From Cytobacillus sp. IB215665 (GTDB lineage Bacteria; Bacillota; Bacilli; Bacillales; SM2101): a DNA stretch of 64,000 nt. Position numbers and translations under genes: made by a program. This document shows positions 18,474 to 27,773 of the stretch, piece after piece. Below the pieces are notes generated by a model. It worked only from the letters and a program-made list of their open reading frames with translations, had not been told where the DNA came from and did not search any database. Position 1 is the first letter of the stretch; the number at the start of each line of letters is the position of its first letter. Location: contig NZ_JAXBME010000007.1 in assembly GCF_033963835.1 (NCBI RefSeq), positions 62,001 through 126,000 on the forward strand, read 5' to 3'.

Positions 18474-18631
18474 TTCGTAACTTCTATTGATTTTTACATC
18501 CTGCATCTTAGTCATTGATGTCAATGATATGATTTTTATAGGTCATTAGAGCAGAAAAGATACAACGAATGCTAGTTGTTTACGTGTTTATTCTTAGTTT
18601 GATAAACAACAATCATTGCGAAAAAAAACCT
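18474..18631 (-). repeat. Dispersed TIR element, copy 9 (reverse, tandem with copy 8)
   Basis: CCTTTCGTAACTTC starts at the end of copy 8. The core is GCAGAAAAGATACAA. TTACGTGTTTATTCTTAG and AACAACAATCATTGCGAAAA close it. An open frame at 18569-18859 begins inside it and is not supported as a gene. Confidence 0.65.
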
Positions 18632-18973
18632 CTACTAAAACTATATATGCAGTTATTATGCCAAGCAGCCAACATTTGCCCAATTCACTTGAATTCCTTT
18701 AACACTAAAAAAATACGAGAGCAAGCTATCAACTTTCGTGACTACCGAGTCTCTCTTAAGACTCAAAATTTAATAATAAAAGCACCATCGTTAACTAGAA
18801 AACTTCTAAAAAATTACAGTGTAAAAAAAACTTTACAACACTTTGTACTTGCTGTATAAATTAGTAGATATATTTTTTCTTTCGTAATTATTAGAAATTT
18901 TAGATTTTTCATATCATTATACTTCATAATTATGGTAATATTAAGATACTTATATAAATAGGACTGATGACGA

Positions 18974-20533
18974 GTGAATGTACAAGACTTTATTCATAAT
19001 AGGAACAAATTTTTAAGTAAATTGCTAGCCATTGTTTACGCAATAGAAATTGCTATCTCCATTTATATAAATGAGTTTCACACTATCATGCTTATTGGAC
19101 TAGCCCTACTTTTTTTAATATATAGCTTTATAATCCTAGCTGCCAATCCAACTTTGACGATGTATGTAATCATCATTTCATTGTTCACATATTTTTTTGT
19201 CTTAAACTTCTTCTCACCAAACAGTGGGAACTATTTTCTAATCATATTTGGGATCATAGTCACCACTCTTTATCATCAGGTTCTACCCATCATTTTTTCT
19301 GGGGCTATTGCTAGCAGCATGCTAATATTTTTCTTTATAACGAATTACGAAGAAAATTTTGCAGCTCCTTCGGCCACAACAGATATCTATTTCGGTTATT
19401 TTACAGTATTAACTACGATATTTTTTATTTTTTTGGCTATTAATACGAGGCAGCTCTGGTTAAGTGCCCAACATAGCGAGCAAATATTGAAGCAGCAACT
19501 GATATCTATTCAAGAATACTTTCAATCATTTTTCGAAAATTCAAACGATGCTATACTGTTATTAGATATTAACGGGACTATAATTATGATGAACGATGCA
19601 TTTGAACGAATTTACGGCTGGAGCTACGAGGAAGCTGTAGGATTTCACATTGAAAAAATTACCTACAAACGAGAAGAACGGAATGAATTATTACAACGAG
19701 TCCTATCTGGAGAAAGGATTGTTGCATTACCATTCAGTGATGAAGGTAAACATGGGAAGAAAATAGAGGCTGAAATTACATTATCGCCCATTTACAATGA
19801 TCAACAGGTAATCATAGCTATTTCAGTCATAGCCAGAGACATTAGTAGTAAAAAGGAAACAGAAGCACGGCTTATTCAATCTGAAAAACTGGCAGTAGTA
19901 GGTGAAATGGCCGCAGGAGTTGCACATGAAATCCGTAACCCATTAACAGTCATATCAGGGTTCATGAAAATTATAGATAGTGATAAAAATAATCCGTATA
20001 AATATTATTCCAAATTAATATTAGATGAACTCAAGCGAATAAACTTGATTATTAGTGAATTTTTAATTTTAGCCAAGCCACAGGCAGTGAAATACGAACA
20101 AGTAAAGATCAATACAATTATAGAAGATGTCATTTTACTGTTTCAATCAGAGTGTAATTTACGTGACGTCAATATCCATTACGAGAATTCAAATAAATCT
20201 ACTCTCCTTACATGTGAGGCGAACCAGTTAAAGCAAGTGTTCATAAATTTATTAAAAAACTCCATCGAAGCAATGCCAACAGGTGGTACTATTCACTTAG
20301 TGTGCACGAGCACAAGTAATAACCTCCTTATAGAAGTACAAGATAATGGGCAAGGTATACCAAGTTCAATTATTGAGAATATCGGTAACCCGTTTTTCAC
20401 TACGAAAGAAAGTGGGACAGGTCTTGGTATGATGATTAGCCAAAAGATTATTCAAGACCACAAAGGAGAACTATCTATTACTAGCAAAGAGAATGAAGGA
20501 ACAACTGTAACAGTCCGGCTTCCACTACAGTAA
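18974..20533 (+). CDS. Membrane-bound PAS histidine kinase, sporulation-kinase-like
   Basis: A 519-residue sensor kinase. Residues about 15-160 hold five or six membrane segments with very short loops, as in integral-membrane sensors of the KinB type. A PAS domain follows (about 175-290, NSNDAILLLDINGTIIMMND). Then come the HisKA box AAGVAHEIRNP with the phospho-accepting His, the N-box INLLKNSIEAM, and G-boxes DNGQGIP and GTGLGMMIS. The start is GTG. No response regulator is adjacent, so feeding Spo0F/Spo0A is the natural inference. Two further orphan kinases of the same HEIRNP class lie in this window. Confidence 0.85.
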   Translation: MNVQDFIHNRNKFLSKLLAIVYAIEIAISIYINEFHTIMLIGLALLFLIYSFIILAANPTLTMYVIIISLFTYFFVLNFFSPNSGNYFLIIFGIIVTTLYHQVLPIIFSGAIASSMLIFFFITNYEENFAAPSATTDIYFGYFTVLTTIFFIFLAINTRQLWLSAQHSEQILKQQLISIQEYFQSFFENSNDAILLLDINGTIIMMNDAFERIYGWSYEEAVGFHIEKITYKREERNELLQRVLSGERIVALPFSDEGKHGKKIEAEITLSPIYNDQQVIIAISVIARDISSKKETEARLIQSEKLAVVGEMAAGVAHEIRNPLTVISGFMKIIDSDKNNPYKYYSKLILDELKRINLIISEFLILAKPQAVKYEQVKINTIIEDVILLFQSECNLRDVNIHYENSNKSTLLTCEANQLKQVFINLLKNSIEAMPTGGTIHLVCTSTSNNLLIEVQDNGQGIPSSIIENIGNPFFTTKESGTGLGMMISQKIIQDHKGELSITSKENEGTTVTVRLPLQ

Positions 20534-20607
20534 ATGTATGTTTTGATTGTGAACAATATTATATTATTTTCATCTAATCATTTCTCTTTTAACATCTGTT
20601 GTCTTAG

Positions 20608-20808
20608 TTAACTATTACCTTTTTCATGTATCACCTCAAACTCTTTATTACGTATTTCAACATTAGCAAAACCCTTTTCCAAATGTTGTTGCAATTTCTC
20701 TAGTATTAATACAGCAGATTGGAGTATGTACGAATGTCATCGAAAAATGTCCAAGCGATAGATAATTTTTGTATATGAGTTTTCATCCAACGACCAACAT
20801 CAACGATA
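20608..20808 (-). pseudogene. Possible frameshifted gene remnant
   Basis: On the minus strand a coding-like stretch (MKTHIQKLSIAWTFFDDIRT) continues in another frame as LEKLQQHLEKGFANVEIRNK to a stop at 20608, which suggests one frameshift near 20725. There is no good ribosome binding site or recognisable family. This could be chance. Confidence 0.25.
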
Positions 20809-20818
20809 CAGCTTCTAT

Positions 20819-20845
20819 AAATACCCGCTAAGTTAGCGGGTATAT
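20819..20845. terminator. Hairpin, possible terminator
   Basis: ATACCCGCTAA pairs with TTAGCGGGTAT around a 1-nt centre. The following sequence is only moderately T-rich. It lies 290 nt after the kinase gene and may end that transcript. Confidence 0.45.
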
Positions 20846-20975
20846 TTGTTAATCTATTATATATTTGAGTAAGTTTATGAATATTTTATAGATGTCAAGC
20901 AAGCAGTCCTCAACTTCAAACCGCAACATCCCTAACCTAGTAGTCAATATTTCATACTTCTGTAATCCAAAATAT

Positions 20976-21009
20976 AAAAAAGACCTCATAATCTATGAGA
21001 TCTTTTTTT
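20976..21009. terminator. Bidirectional terminator
   Basis: AAAAAGACCTCATA pairs with TATGAGATCTTTTT (one mismatch) and has T7 on the plus strand and T6 on the minus strand. The stop codon of the small frame at 20986-21135 lies inside it. Confidence 0.75.
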
Positions 21010-21135
21010 ATCTACTTCACCCTTACTGCTCATCACTTGGTTATACTTTTTTGGAATAATCTTAATATAAGAGAAAATATGATCTAATTTTTCAATTCGT
21101 GTTTTCTTCTGTTCTAGATGTTTTACCTTGTTCAT
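20986..21135 (-). CDS. Possible small basic protein
   Basis: A 49-residue frame beginning MNKVKHLEQKKTRIEKLDHI, lysine-rich and probably helical, with its stop inside a strong terminator. No convincing ribosome binding site precedes the ATG. It is divergent to the small membrane gene at 21159. The family is unknown and the call is tentative. Confidence 0.3.
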   Translation of the reverse strand: MNKVKHLEQKKTRIEKLDHIFSYIKIIPKKYNQVMSSKGEVDKKRSHRL

Positions 21136-21158
21136 ATGATTATGGGTGAGGTGTTTAC

Positions 21159-21446
21159 ATGAAGAGCATACATATATGTTTGTTATTTACTTCCTACATT
21201 ATTCTATTCTTTAATGGTTCAACACTCGGTTTTTTCCTATTCAAGTTATTAGATGCAAAATATGGTTACTTCTTCTTCAGTACACTTTCTTACTTTGGAT
21301 CGTTACTTGCACTGATTGCTTACCATATTTATAAGAAGAATTCATTTTACTGCACAATGTCTTACTTCGTTAATATTATTATAGGCTTGTATCCTGCTCT
21401 ATTTTTAATTAATGCAAAATATTTTTTTCACAACTTACTCAAATAA
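21159..21446 (+). CDS. Small membrane protein of unknown function
   Basis: A 95-residue protein with three strongly hydrophobic segments (about 5-25, 35-56 and 67-85) and a short basic loop YKKN between the second and third. GAGGTG lies 7 nt before the ATG. I do not recognise the family. Gene start, hydrophobic pattern and codon use make it plausible, but nothing around it hints at a function. Confidence 0.5.
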   Translation: MKSIHICLLFTSYIILFFNGSTLGFFLFKLLDAKYGYFFFSTLSYFGSLLALIAYHIYKKNSFYCTMSYFVNIIIGLYPALFLINAKYFFHNLLK

Positions 21447-21599
21447 ATTTTATAATTGAAGTTTAATCACTACAATTGACTCTTAAAAGAGTGTGTCTAA
21501 TCATATTTAAATATGGTTAATATCCTTTGTAATATAACTTATTAACAGCTCTTTAAGATTGTAACAAACCATTATAGTCATCATAAAGTGAAAATGTAG

Positions 21600-22364
21600 C
21601 TATACATTAGTTCTTTCATGTTGGTCAGTTAATATTTGAGGTCCATCTTTAGTAATTGCAATAGTATGCTCATATTGTGCTGATAGACTCCCATCAATCG
21701 TACGGGCAGTCCAATGATTATCATCCATTTTTGACTGCCAGGTACCAACATTTACCATAGGTTCTATAGTGATTACCATACCTTCCTTTAACCTCAAACC
21801 TTTATGTGGTAAACCAAAGTGAGGCACTTGAGGCTCCTCGTGAATAGTTGGTCCAATTCCGTGTCCGACAAATTCACGTACGACTGAAAACCCCTCATTT
21901 TCGACAAATGTTTGAATAGCATGACCGATATCTCCCATTCTATTCCCGATATGTGCCTTTTCAATTCCTTTATACATAGCTTCTTTCGTTACGGATAGTA
22001 ATTTTTCTGTTTTGTCATTGATTTGTCCAACTGCATATGTCCATGCCGAATCTGCTAATCCCCCATCCAAATTAACGACCATATCAATCGTTACAATGTC
22101 TCCATCATTTAGAGGCTTCTTGCGAGGAAATCCATGACAAATTTCATCATTAATAGATGCACAAGTAGCAAACTCGTAACCACGAAATCCTTTTTGTTCA
22201 GGAGTAGCTCCGTGCTCCTTTAAATATCTTTCAACGAATTGGTCAATTTCATATGTTGATATACCTGGTTTAATTAGTTTTGCAATCTCTTTATGACATG
22301 AAACTAATAAAGCACCTGCCTTTTCCATTAATGCTATTTCTCTAGATGTTTTTAACTGAATCAT
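21600..22364 (-). CDS. map: Type I methionine aminopeptidase
   Basis: A 254-residue enzyme that removes the initiator methionine from nascent proteins. The M24A metal ligands are visible: Asp in VTIDMVVNLDGG, Asp in ADSAWTY, His in GHGIGPTIHEEP, Glu in ITIEPMVN and Glu in QYEHTIAI. Full length for type Ia. AAGGAG lies before the ATG. It is monocistronic and separate from the ribosomal-protein cluster that usually carries the main map gene, so it is probably a second copy of the Bacillus YflG kind. Confidence 0.93.
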   Translation of the reverse strand: MIQLKTSREIALMEKAGALLVSCHKEIAKLIKPGISTYEIDQFVERYLKEHGATPEQKGFRGYEFATCASINDEICHGFPRKKPLNDGDIVTIDMVVNLDGGLADSAWTYAVGQINDKTEKLLSVTKEAMYKGIEKAHIGNRMGDIGHAIQTFVENEGFSVVREFVGHGIGPTIHEEPQVPHFGLPHKGLRLKEGMVITIEPMVNVGTWQSKMDDNHWTARTIDGSLSAQYEHTIAITKDGPQILTDQHERTNV

Positions 22365-22434
22365 CGCATGTCTCCTTTTCTGTTTACTTCTCTTATATTC
22401 ATATTGTTATGATTTACAAAATGTCACCAAAGAC

Positions 22435-22594
22435 TAGGTTTTTTCTCTTATGGAGTTTTCTTATTATTGTTAATTATAACAACAAGTTGAGGTTATTAGC
22501 GAACTGTTAATGAGAAGAAATGTGCCACATGCATAAGTTAGTATGCTTGTTTATCTCTAAGTACGAAAAAAAATCAACCATTGTAAAAGAGGCT
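22435..22594 (-). repeat. Dispersed TIR element, copy 10 (reverse, diverged)
   Basis: CTAGGTTTTTTCTCTTAT begins it. Interior GAAGAAATGTGCCACAT and TTGTTTATCTCTAAGTACG match the family. It ends AATCAACCATTGTAAAAG with AGGCT, overlapping the pepF terminator. Confidence 0.55.
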
Positions 22595-22617
22595 GTTGTA
22601 TAGATCAACAGCCTCTA
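22584..22617 (-). terminator. Terminator of the M3 oligopeptidase gene
   Basis: AGAGGCTGTTG pairs with CAACAGCCTCT (11 bp, 7-nt loop), with T4 following on the minus strand. It lies 16 nt after the stop. Confidence 0.85.
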
Positions 22618-22632
22618 AACACATTACAACGA

Positions 22633-24327
22633 TTACAACTTTTTATCTTCTACTCCACTTAACCATGCATCAATTTCCCCTACAACTGATTGTACACAGC
22701 CCTCTTCAAAAGGAGATTTTAAATTTGCTACTTTCACAAGGTTTGTAAATGATTGGCTTCCTCCCTGTTTGCAAAGATGAACATAATCATTCCAAGCAGA
22801 TTGCTGATCCTCTCTTGACTTTTTCCAAAATTGGAAAGCACAAATTTGCGCTAGCGTATAATCAATATAATAAAACGGAGTTTGATATATGTGACTTTGA
22901 CGTTGCCAAAAACCACCTTGTTCTAAATATTCATTACCATCATAATCTCGATGTGGTAAATATTTTTTTTCTAACTCTCTCCAAGCCAACTTCCTTTCTT
23001 TCGGTGTAGCCTCTGGATTTTCATAAATAAAATGTTGGAATTCATCAACTGCTACTCCGTAAGGGAGAAATAGTAACGCTTCACTTAAATGAGAGAATTT
23101 ATACTTTTCCGTATCTTCTTCGAAGAACAGTTCCATCCAAGGCCAAGTGAAAAACTCCATACTCATTGAATGTATTTCACAAGCCTCATAAGTAGGCCAA
23201 TTATATTCTGTCATCTCAAAATTTCTAGACTCATATCCTTGAAATGCATGACCTGCTTCATGAGTTAGAACATCTATATCACCAGAAGTCCCATTAAAGT
23301 TAGAAAAGATAAATGGTGCCTTATAGTTTGGAATATATGAACAATATCCCCCACTTGCTTTCCCTTTTTTAGCAACAAGATCCATTAAATTATTATCAAT
23401 CATAAAATTGAAAAACTCGTTTGTTTCAGGTGATAATTCTTCATACATTTTCTTCCCGTTATTTATAATCCATTCTGGGCTTCCTTTTGGAGTTGCATTA
23501 CCAGTTTTATATTGAAAACCCTCATCAAAATATTTTAAAGTATCAACACCGATGCGCTCTTGTTGACGTTCTCGTAATTTGGTAGCTAACGGTACAATGT
23601 ATTCCTTCACTTGATCTCGGAAATTTTTCACCATATCTGCATTATAATCAGTTCTTGTCATTCGATAATACCCTAGCTCAACAAAATTCTTATACCCGAG
23701 TTTTACAGCAATATCTGTACGTACTTTTACTAACTTATCGTATAATTCATCCAATTGTTCAGCATGCTCTTTGTAGAAGCCAAATCGTGCTTCGTTTGCC
23801 TTCTTTCTCATATCTCGGTCAGTAGATTCAGCAAACGGACCTAGTTGAGCAAGGGTACGTTCTTCCCCTTCAAACATGATTTTTGCAGAAGCTATTAACT
23901 TTGTATATTCTGTACTCAACTTATTTTCTAATTGTAAATCTTCTACTACTTCAGGAGAAAATGTTTTTAATTCAGCATCAGCTAATGCAAATAATTGCTT
24001 ACCCCACTTCTCCTCAAGCTCAACTCTAAACTTAGAATTGACAAGCTCTTTGTAATAATCTGATACAAACCCTTGAAGTAGCGGTTGAACTTCATCCAAA
24101 TAATCTTGCTCTTGTTTGTAAAATTCGTCCTCTGTATCAATACTATGACGGATATAACAAATGTTAAACATAGAAAGCACATCATTACGAATTTTGTTAA
24201 AATCGTTCATCGCAATTCCTTGCTCATCTACGTTACTAGCATTTTTAAATTTGTTAATAGCCATTTGAAATTGGGCTTCAATTTCTTTCATATTAGGGCG
24301 TTCGTATGTATAAGTTTCAAATTTCAT
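22633..24327 (-). CDS. M3 family oligoendopeptidase
   Basis: A 564-residue cytoplasmic zinc metallopeptidase that degrades short peptides. The zinc site LTHEAGHAFQG contains HExxH, and the third ligand Glu is expected in YEACEIHSMSMEFF about 25 residues on. The length and the N-terminal helical half fit the compact PepF/M3 subgroup. AGGTGGGG lies 6 nt before the ATG. It is followed at once by a terminator, so it is monocistronic. Confidence 0.92.
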   Translation of the reverse strand: MKFETYTYERPNMKEIEAQFQMAINKFKNASNVDEQGIAMNDFNKIRNDVLSMFNICYIRHSIDTEDEFYKQEQDYLDEVQPLLQGFVSDYYKELVNSKFRVELEEKWGKQLFALADAELKTFSPEVVEDLQLENKLSTEYTKLIASAKIMFEGEERTLAQLGPFAESTDRDMRKKANEARFGFYKEHAEQLDELYDKLVKVRTDIAVKLGYKNFVELGYYRMTRTDYNADMVKNFRDQVKEYIVPLATKLRERQQERIGVDTLKYFDEGFQYKTGNATPKGSPEWIINNGKKMYEELSPETNEFFNFMIDNNLMDLVAKKGKASGGYCSYIPNYKAPFIFSNFNGTSGDIDVLTHEAGHAFQGYESRNFEMTEYNWPTYEACEIHSMSMEFFTWPWMELFFEEDTEKYKFSHLSEALLFLPYGVAVDEFQHFIYENPEATPKERKLAWRELEKKYLPHRDYDGNEYLEQGGFWQRQSHIYQTPFYYIDYTLAQICAFQFWKKSREDQQSAWNDYVHLCKQGGSQSFTNLVKVANLKSPFEEGCVQSVVGEIDAWLSGVEDKKL

Positions 24328-24621
24328 ATTTTCCCCACCTTATTTTTATTTTGAACCACTTCTACTATTCTACATAGTTTATGAAAGTCCTTCTAAACAC
24401 TATTCGAAAAATATGAATTTAATTCCGAAAAAAACAGACTGTAAATTACGAATATTTTGTAAAATATAAATGCCTTCTGTATGCACACGAATAATTGAAG
24501 CCATATGAAAATAATGTTATTCTTTGTGAATTTTTCTCACTAAGTATGATAGGATAAGAACGAATAATTAAGAAAGTTGCAATTATTATAAAGGTTTTTT
24601 ATTTTAAAGGAGGATTAAGAA

Positions 24622-26196
24622 ATGCACGAATTAGACTTGCACCACATTTTTGAACTTGGCATGATTTTAATCATGCTTGCGGCAGGAATAACTGCAATAG
24701 CAAAAAAGTTTAAGCAACCGTATCCAATTGCGCTTGTTATTGTAGGTACTATTATTGGGTTAGTAAATATCCCTGTACTTGAACCATTGAAGCAGTTTAT
24801 TACCGAAGGAGAAGTGTTCAACTTTGTTATCATTACATTGTTTCTACCTGCTTTATTAGGAGAAGCTGCACTGAAACTCCCATACACACATTTGTTGGAA
24901 AATAAAAAGCCCATTATTGCATTAGCATTTGGCGGAACCTTTTTGTCTTTCCTTATCATTGGTTTTTCATCCCATTACTTGTTAAATTTATCTATACCTG
25001 CGGCCTTCGTATTCGCCGCATTAATGAGTGCTACAGACCCTGTAAGTGTATTATCAATATTTAAAAGTGTTGGTGTTAAAAAACGCCTTGCTACTGTAAT
25101 TGAAGGTGAATCTCTTTTTAATGATGGCTTAGCAGTTGTTCTATTTAATATTTCTGCATTTTATTTACTCTCTTATATTGATCAAGGTTGGGTAGGCGCC
25201 GGCCTAGGTGCTTGGGAATTTGTCAAGGTAATCTCACTAGGACTTATAATTGGTGGTTCATTAGGATTTGCCTTCTCACTATTAACTAAATATTTTGATG
25301 ATTATCCCCTTGAAATTATTTTTAGTATTATTTTATTTTACGGATCGTTTTTATTAGCTGAAAGCGTTCATGCTTCAGGAGTTATCGCAGTAGTTGTAGC
25401 TTCACTTATCTTCGGTAATTATGGATCAAAAATAGGGATGAGCCCAACTACAAAACTAAATATTAATAATTTTTGGGATGTCGCCGCGTTACTTGCCAAT
25501 TCACTTGTCTTTTTAATGGTCGGGTTGGAAATAACAAGAATAGACCTAACTGACAGATGGGGTATGATTGGATTAGCATTGCTCATCGTATTAATTGGTC
25601 GAAGTATTGCGGTCTATACTAGTTTATCAATCGTCAGAAATTTCCCAGCAAATTGGAAGCATGTGTTGAATTGGGGAGGATTAAAAGGGTCTCTATCCAT
25701 TGCACTCGTATTAAGCTTACCTCGTGACTTTACCGGACGAGAAGATATCTTAATTCTGGCATTCAGTGTTGTACTATTTTCCCTTGTATTTCAAGGTTTA
25801 ACAATTAAGCCACTTATAAAAAAACTAGGGGTTATTTCTACTAGAAAAGGTTCTGATGATTATGAAAGATATTTAGCCCAACTATACCGATACCAAGCAT
25901 CAAAGGATGAGCTATATAATGTTAAATCTAAACTATATATCCCTCATCCAGTTTACAAGGAGTTATTAGCTACTTATGACGCACATATAGAAAATATACA
26001 GAAAGATCTTAACCAATTATTTAAGGAACACCCTGAATTAAAAGAAAACCAAATGGCTGCTTTAAAAAAACACATTCTATATGTGGAGCATGAAGCCATT
26101 AGTCGACTTGAAAAAGAAGACATTATTTCAGCTGAGATTAGGACAGCAGTACAAGAAACGATTACAAACGAACTTGTGAAGCTAGAAGAAAAATAA
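24622..26196 (+). CDS. Na+/H+ antiporter, CPA1 (NhaP) family
   Basis: A 524-residue membrane antiporter exchanging Na+ (or K+) for protons. About twelve membrane segments occupy residues 1-400. SATDPVSVLS (about 134-143) is the conserved ion-binding region of CPA1 proteins, and EGESLFNDGLAVVLF follows. GGLKGSLSIALVLSLPR is also typical. The last 120 residues are a charged cytoplasmic tail. AAAGGAGG lies before the ATG. Single gene; TIR element copy 11 follows it. Confidence 0.92.
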   Translation: MHELDLHHIFELGMILIMLAAGITAIAKKFKQPYPIALVIVGTIIGLVNIPVLEPLKQFITEGEVFNFVIITLFLPALLGEAALKLPYTHLLENKKPIIALAFGGTFLSFLIIGFSSHYLLNLSIPAAFVFAALMSATDPVSVLSIFKSVGVKKRLATVIEGESLFNDGLAVVLFNISAFYLLSYIDQGWVGAGLGAWEFVKVISLGLIIGGSLGFAFSLLTKYFDDYPLEIIFSIILFYGSFLLAESVHASGVIAVVVASLIFGNYGSKIGMSPTTKLNINNFWDVAALLANSLVFLMVGLEITRIDLTDRWGMIGLALLIVLIGRSIAVYTSLSIVRNFPANWKHVLNWGGLKGSLSIALVLSLPRDFTGREDILILAFSVVLFSLVFQGLTIKPLIKKLGVISTRKGSDDYERYLAQLYRYQASKDELYNVKSKLYIPHPVYKELLATYDAHIENIQKDLNQLFKEHPELKENQMAALKKHILYVEHEAISRLEKEDIISAEIRTAVQETITNELVKLEEK

Positions 26197-26276
26197 CGAA
26201 GCTCTATAAAATTTTGCTCGATATACAAATTACAACAATGTAAAGCAACGCTGTTGTAAAAAATGTAGCAAGTATC

Positions 26277-26440
26277 AAACTGTTTTCGTATAGAATGTTA
26301 TTTTTCGAACTAAAAAGTATGTACGTGCACACTATAGTTAGTGGTATCTTTTTTTCTATAAAACAATGACTGTTGAATAAAATGACTTTTATATCTTCCA
26401 TTTTAGGAACTATAGCAACACAGTTTACGAAAAGAGCTAA
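26277..26440 (+). repeat. Dispersed TIR element, copy 11 (forward)
   Basis: AAACTGTTTTCGTATAGAAT begins it, with GTACGTGCACACTATAG and TAGTGGTATCTTTTTTTC inside. It ends TAGCAACACAGTTTACGAAA with AGAGCTAA. Confidence 0.7.
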
Positions 26441-26469
26441 TCAAAAACTAAATTATGATCATTGTGTAT

Positions 26470-26533
26470 AAAAATCACCTCGTATTACAAACTATTTAGT
26501 AGTTGTTTAACTCCAAGACGAGGTGATTTTTTT
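26470..26533 (+). promoter_or_regulatory. Terminator-like hairpin that contains the SLH gene's ribosome binding site
   Basis: AAAAATCACCTCGT (26470-26483) pairs perfectly over 14 bp with ACGAGGTGATTTTT (26518-26531), followed by more T. The GAGGTG in the right arm is the ribosome binding site of the ATG at 26535. It may terminate transcription, or hide the ribosome binding site, or both. Confidence 0.7.
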
Positions 26534-26534
26534 A

Positions 26535-27743
26535 ATGGTACAAATTTTACGACATGAAGTTGAAACACATGGAAACAACACAACAATTACAGTTTATGTA
26601 AATGAGCACCGAACAGAATTTGCAACAGAATTTGAATCGAAGCAAAATAATGATAAAAATGATTTAGAAGAAAGTGTACAGAACTATGTCAAAAAGAGAT
26701 TTCCAAACCTAAAAAAAGCTACTGTTAAAGTCGTTGTTGGCTCAATGCTTGTTACATCCTTTGCAGTTAGTCCAGCCTTAGGGATAATTGGAGGAGGAAA
26801 TCAAGCTGAAGCAGCTGAAGCAGAAGAAGAGACTGAAGAGGCACTTGAAAGTAATTTTTCAGATGTTTCTCTCGAAAATATGGATGAAGAAACTGTTTCA
26901 GCTATTAACGATTTAGTAGATATGGGTGTCATCACCGGATATGAAGATGGCACATTCCAACCTTGGGAAGATATTTCAAGGCAGCATGCAGCTGTAATGT
27001 TTGTTAGAATGATGGAATTGGATACAACTGATGTTGAGGACCCAGGGTTTGAAGATGTAGACCCAGATGATTTGTATTACAAAGAAATTGCAGCTGCTGT
27101 TGAAGCTGGATTATTCATAAAAGCAGAGAATTTTAATCCGACTGCTACTTTTACACGGGGTCAAGCTGCTACTGTTTTAGTTAGAGCATTTGATTTAGAA
27201 GGTGATAAAACGACACCATTTACAGATATAACAGATAGTGGTCACGATGATATGATTGGAATTTTATTCAATAACGGTATAACCAAAGGAACAACTGAAT
27301 CAACATTTTCACCACATTCCGAAGTAAAACGATCACAATTCGCTCTATTTTTGTTTAGAACTTTTCAATTAGATGAAGTAGATGATGATACGATTGGTGA
27401 AGCTAATCCTGATGATGAGGGTAATGTCGACGACGAGGCTGGTAACCCTGACGACGAGGCCGGTAATCCTGATGATGAGGGCAATGTTCCTGATGATGAG
27501 GCCGGTAACCCTGACGACGAGGCCGGTAATCCTGATGATGAGGGCAATGTTCCTGATGATGAGGGTAATGTTCCTGATGATGAGGGTAATGTTCCTGATG
27601 ATGAGGCCGGTAATCCTGATGATGAGGGTAATGTTCCTGATGATGAGGGCAATGTTCCTGATGATGAGGGTAATGTTCCTGATGATGAGGGTAATGTTCC
27701 TGATGATGAGGGTAATGTTCCTGATGATGAGGAAAACGTCTAG
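26535..27743 (+). CDS. S-layer homology (SLH) protein with acidic C-terminal repeats
   Basis: A cell-surface protein of 402 residues. The first 50 or so residues are hydrophilic, then a hydrophobic segment (KVVVGSMLVTSFAVSPALG) ends in AEAAEAE, so the export signal is internal. Three SLH domains follow (about 95-270), each with the GxxxGxxDGTF-like turn and R-A-x-F/V pattern; these bind pyruvylated wall polymer. Residues about 285-400 are tandem GNVPDDE/AGNPDDE heptads encoded by a 21-bp repeat, very acidic and without a sorting signal. I chose ATG at 26535, not the in-frame GTG at 26523, because GAGGTG is the binding site. That site lies in a perfect hairpin. Confidence 0.85.
   Translation: MVQILRHEVETHGNNTTITVYVNEHRTEFATEFESKQNNDKNDLEESVQNYVKKRFPNLKKATVKVVVGSMLVTSFAVSPALGIIGGGNQAEAAEAEEETEEALESNFSDVSLENMDEETVSAINDLVDMGVITGYEDGTFQPWEDISRQHAAVMFVRMMELDTTDVEDPGFEDVDPDDLYYKEIAAAVEAGLFIKAENFNPTATFTRGQAATVLVRAFDLEGDKTTPFTDITDSGHDDMIGILFNNGITKGTTESTFSPHSEVKRSQFALFLFRTFQLDEVDDDTIGEANPDDEGNVDDEAGNPDDEAGNPDDEGNVPDDEAGNPDDEAGNPDDEGNVPDDEGNVPDDEGNVPDDEAGNPDDEGNVPDDEGNVPDDEGNVPDDEGNVPDDEGNVPDDEENV
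27400..27733 (+). repeat. 21-bp coding tandem repeat
   Basis: About sixteen units of a 21-bp repeat (GATGATGAGGGTAATGTTCC plus T, with AGGCCGGTAA variants) encode heptads DDEGNVP or DDEAGNP. The unit length is a multiple of three, so other frames stay open too; these are not genes. Confidence 0.85.
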
Positions 27744-27773
27744 GGTAAGTCTGCAACAGACGAAAAAAATACA

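Noticed and set aside
18569-18859. Plus-strand open frame of 96 codons
   Set aside because: It begins inside dispersed element copies 8/9, has no ribosome binding site and its translation has no protein-like pattern.
24085-24354. Plus-strand open frame of 89 codons antisense to the M3 peptidase
   Set aside because: It is a shadow of a strongly supported gene and has no ribosome binding site.
26204-26401. Minus-strand open frame of 65 codons
   Set aside because: It lies in dispersed element copy 11 with no start signal.
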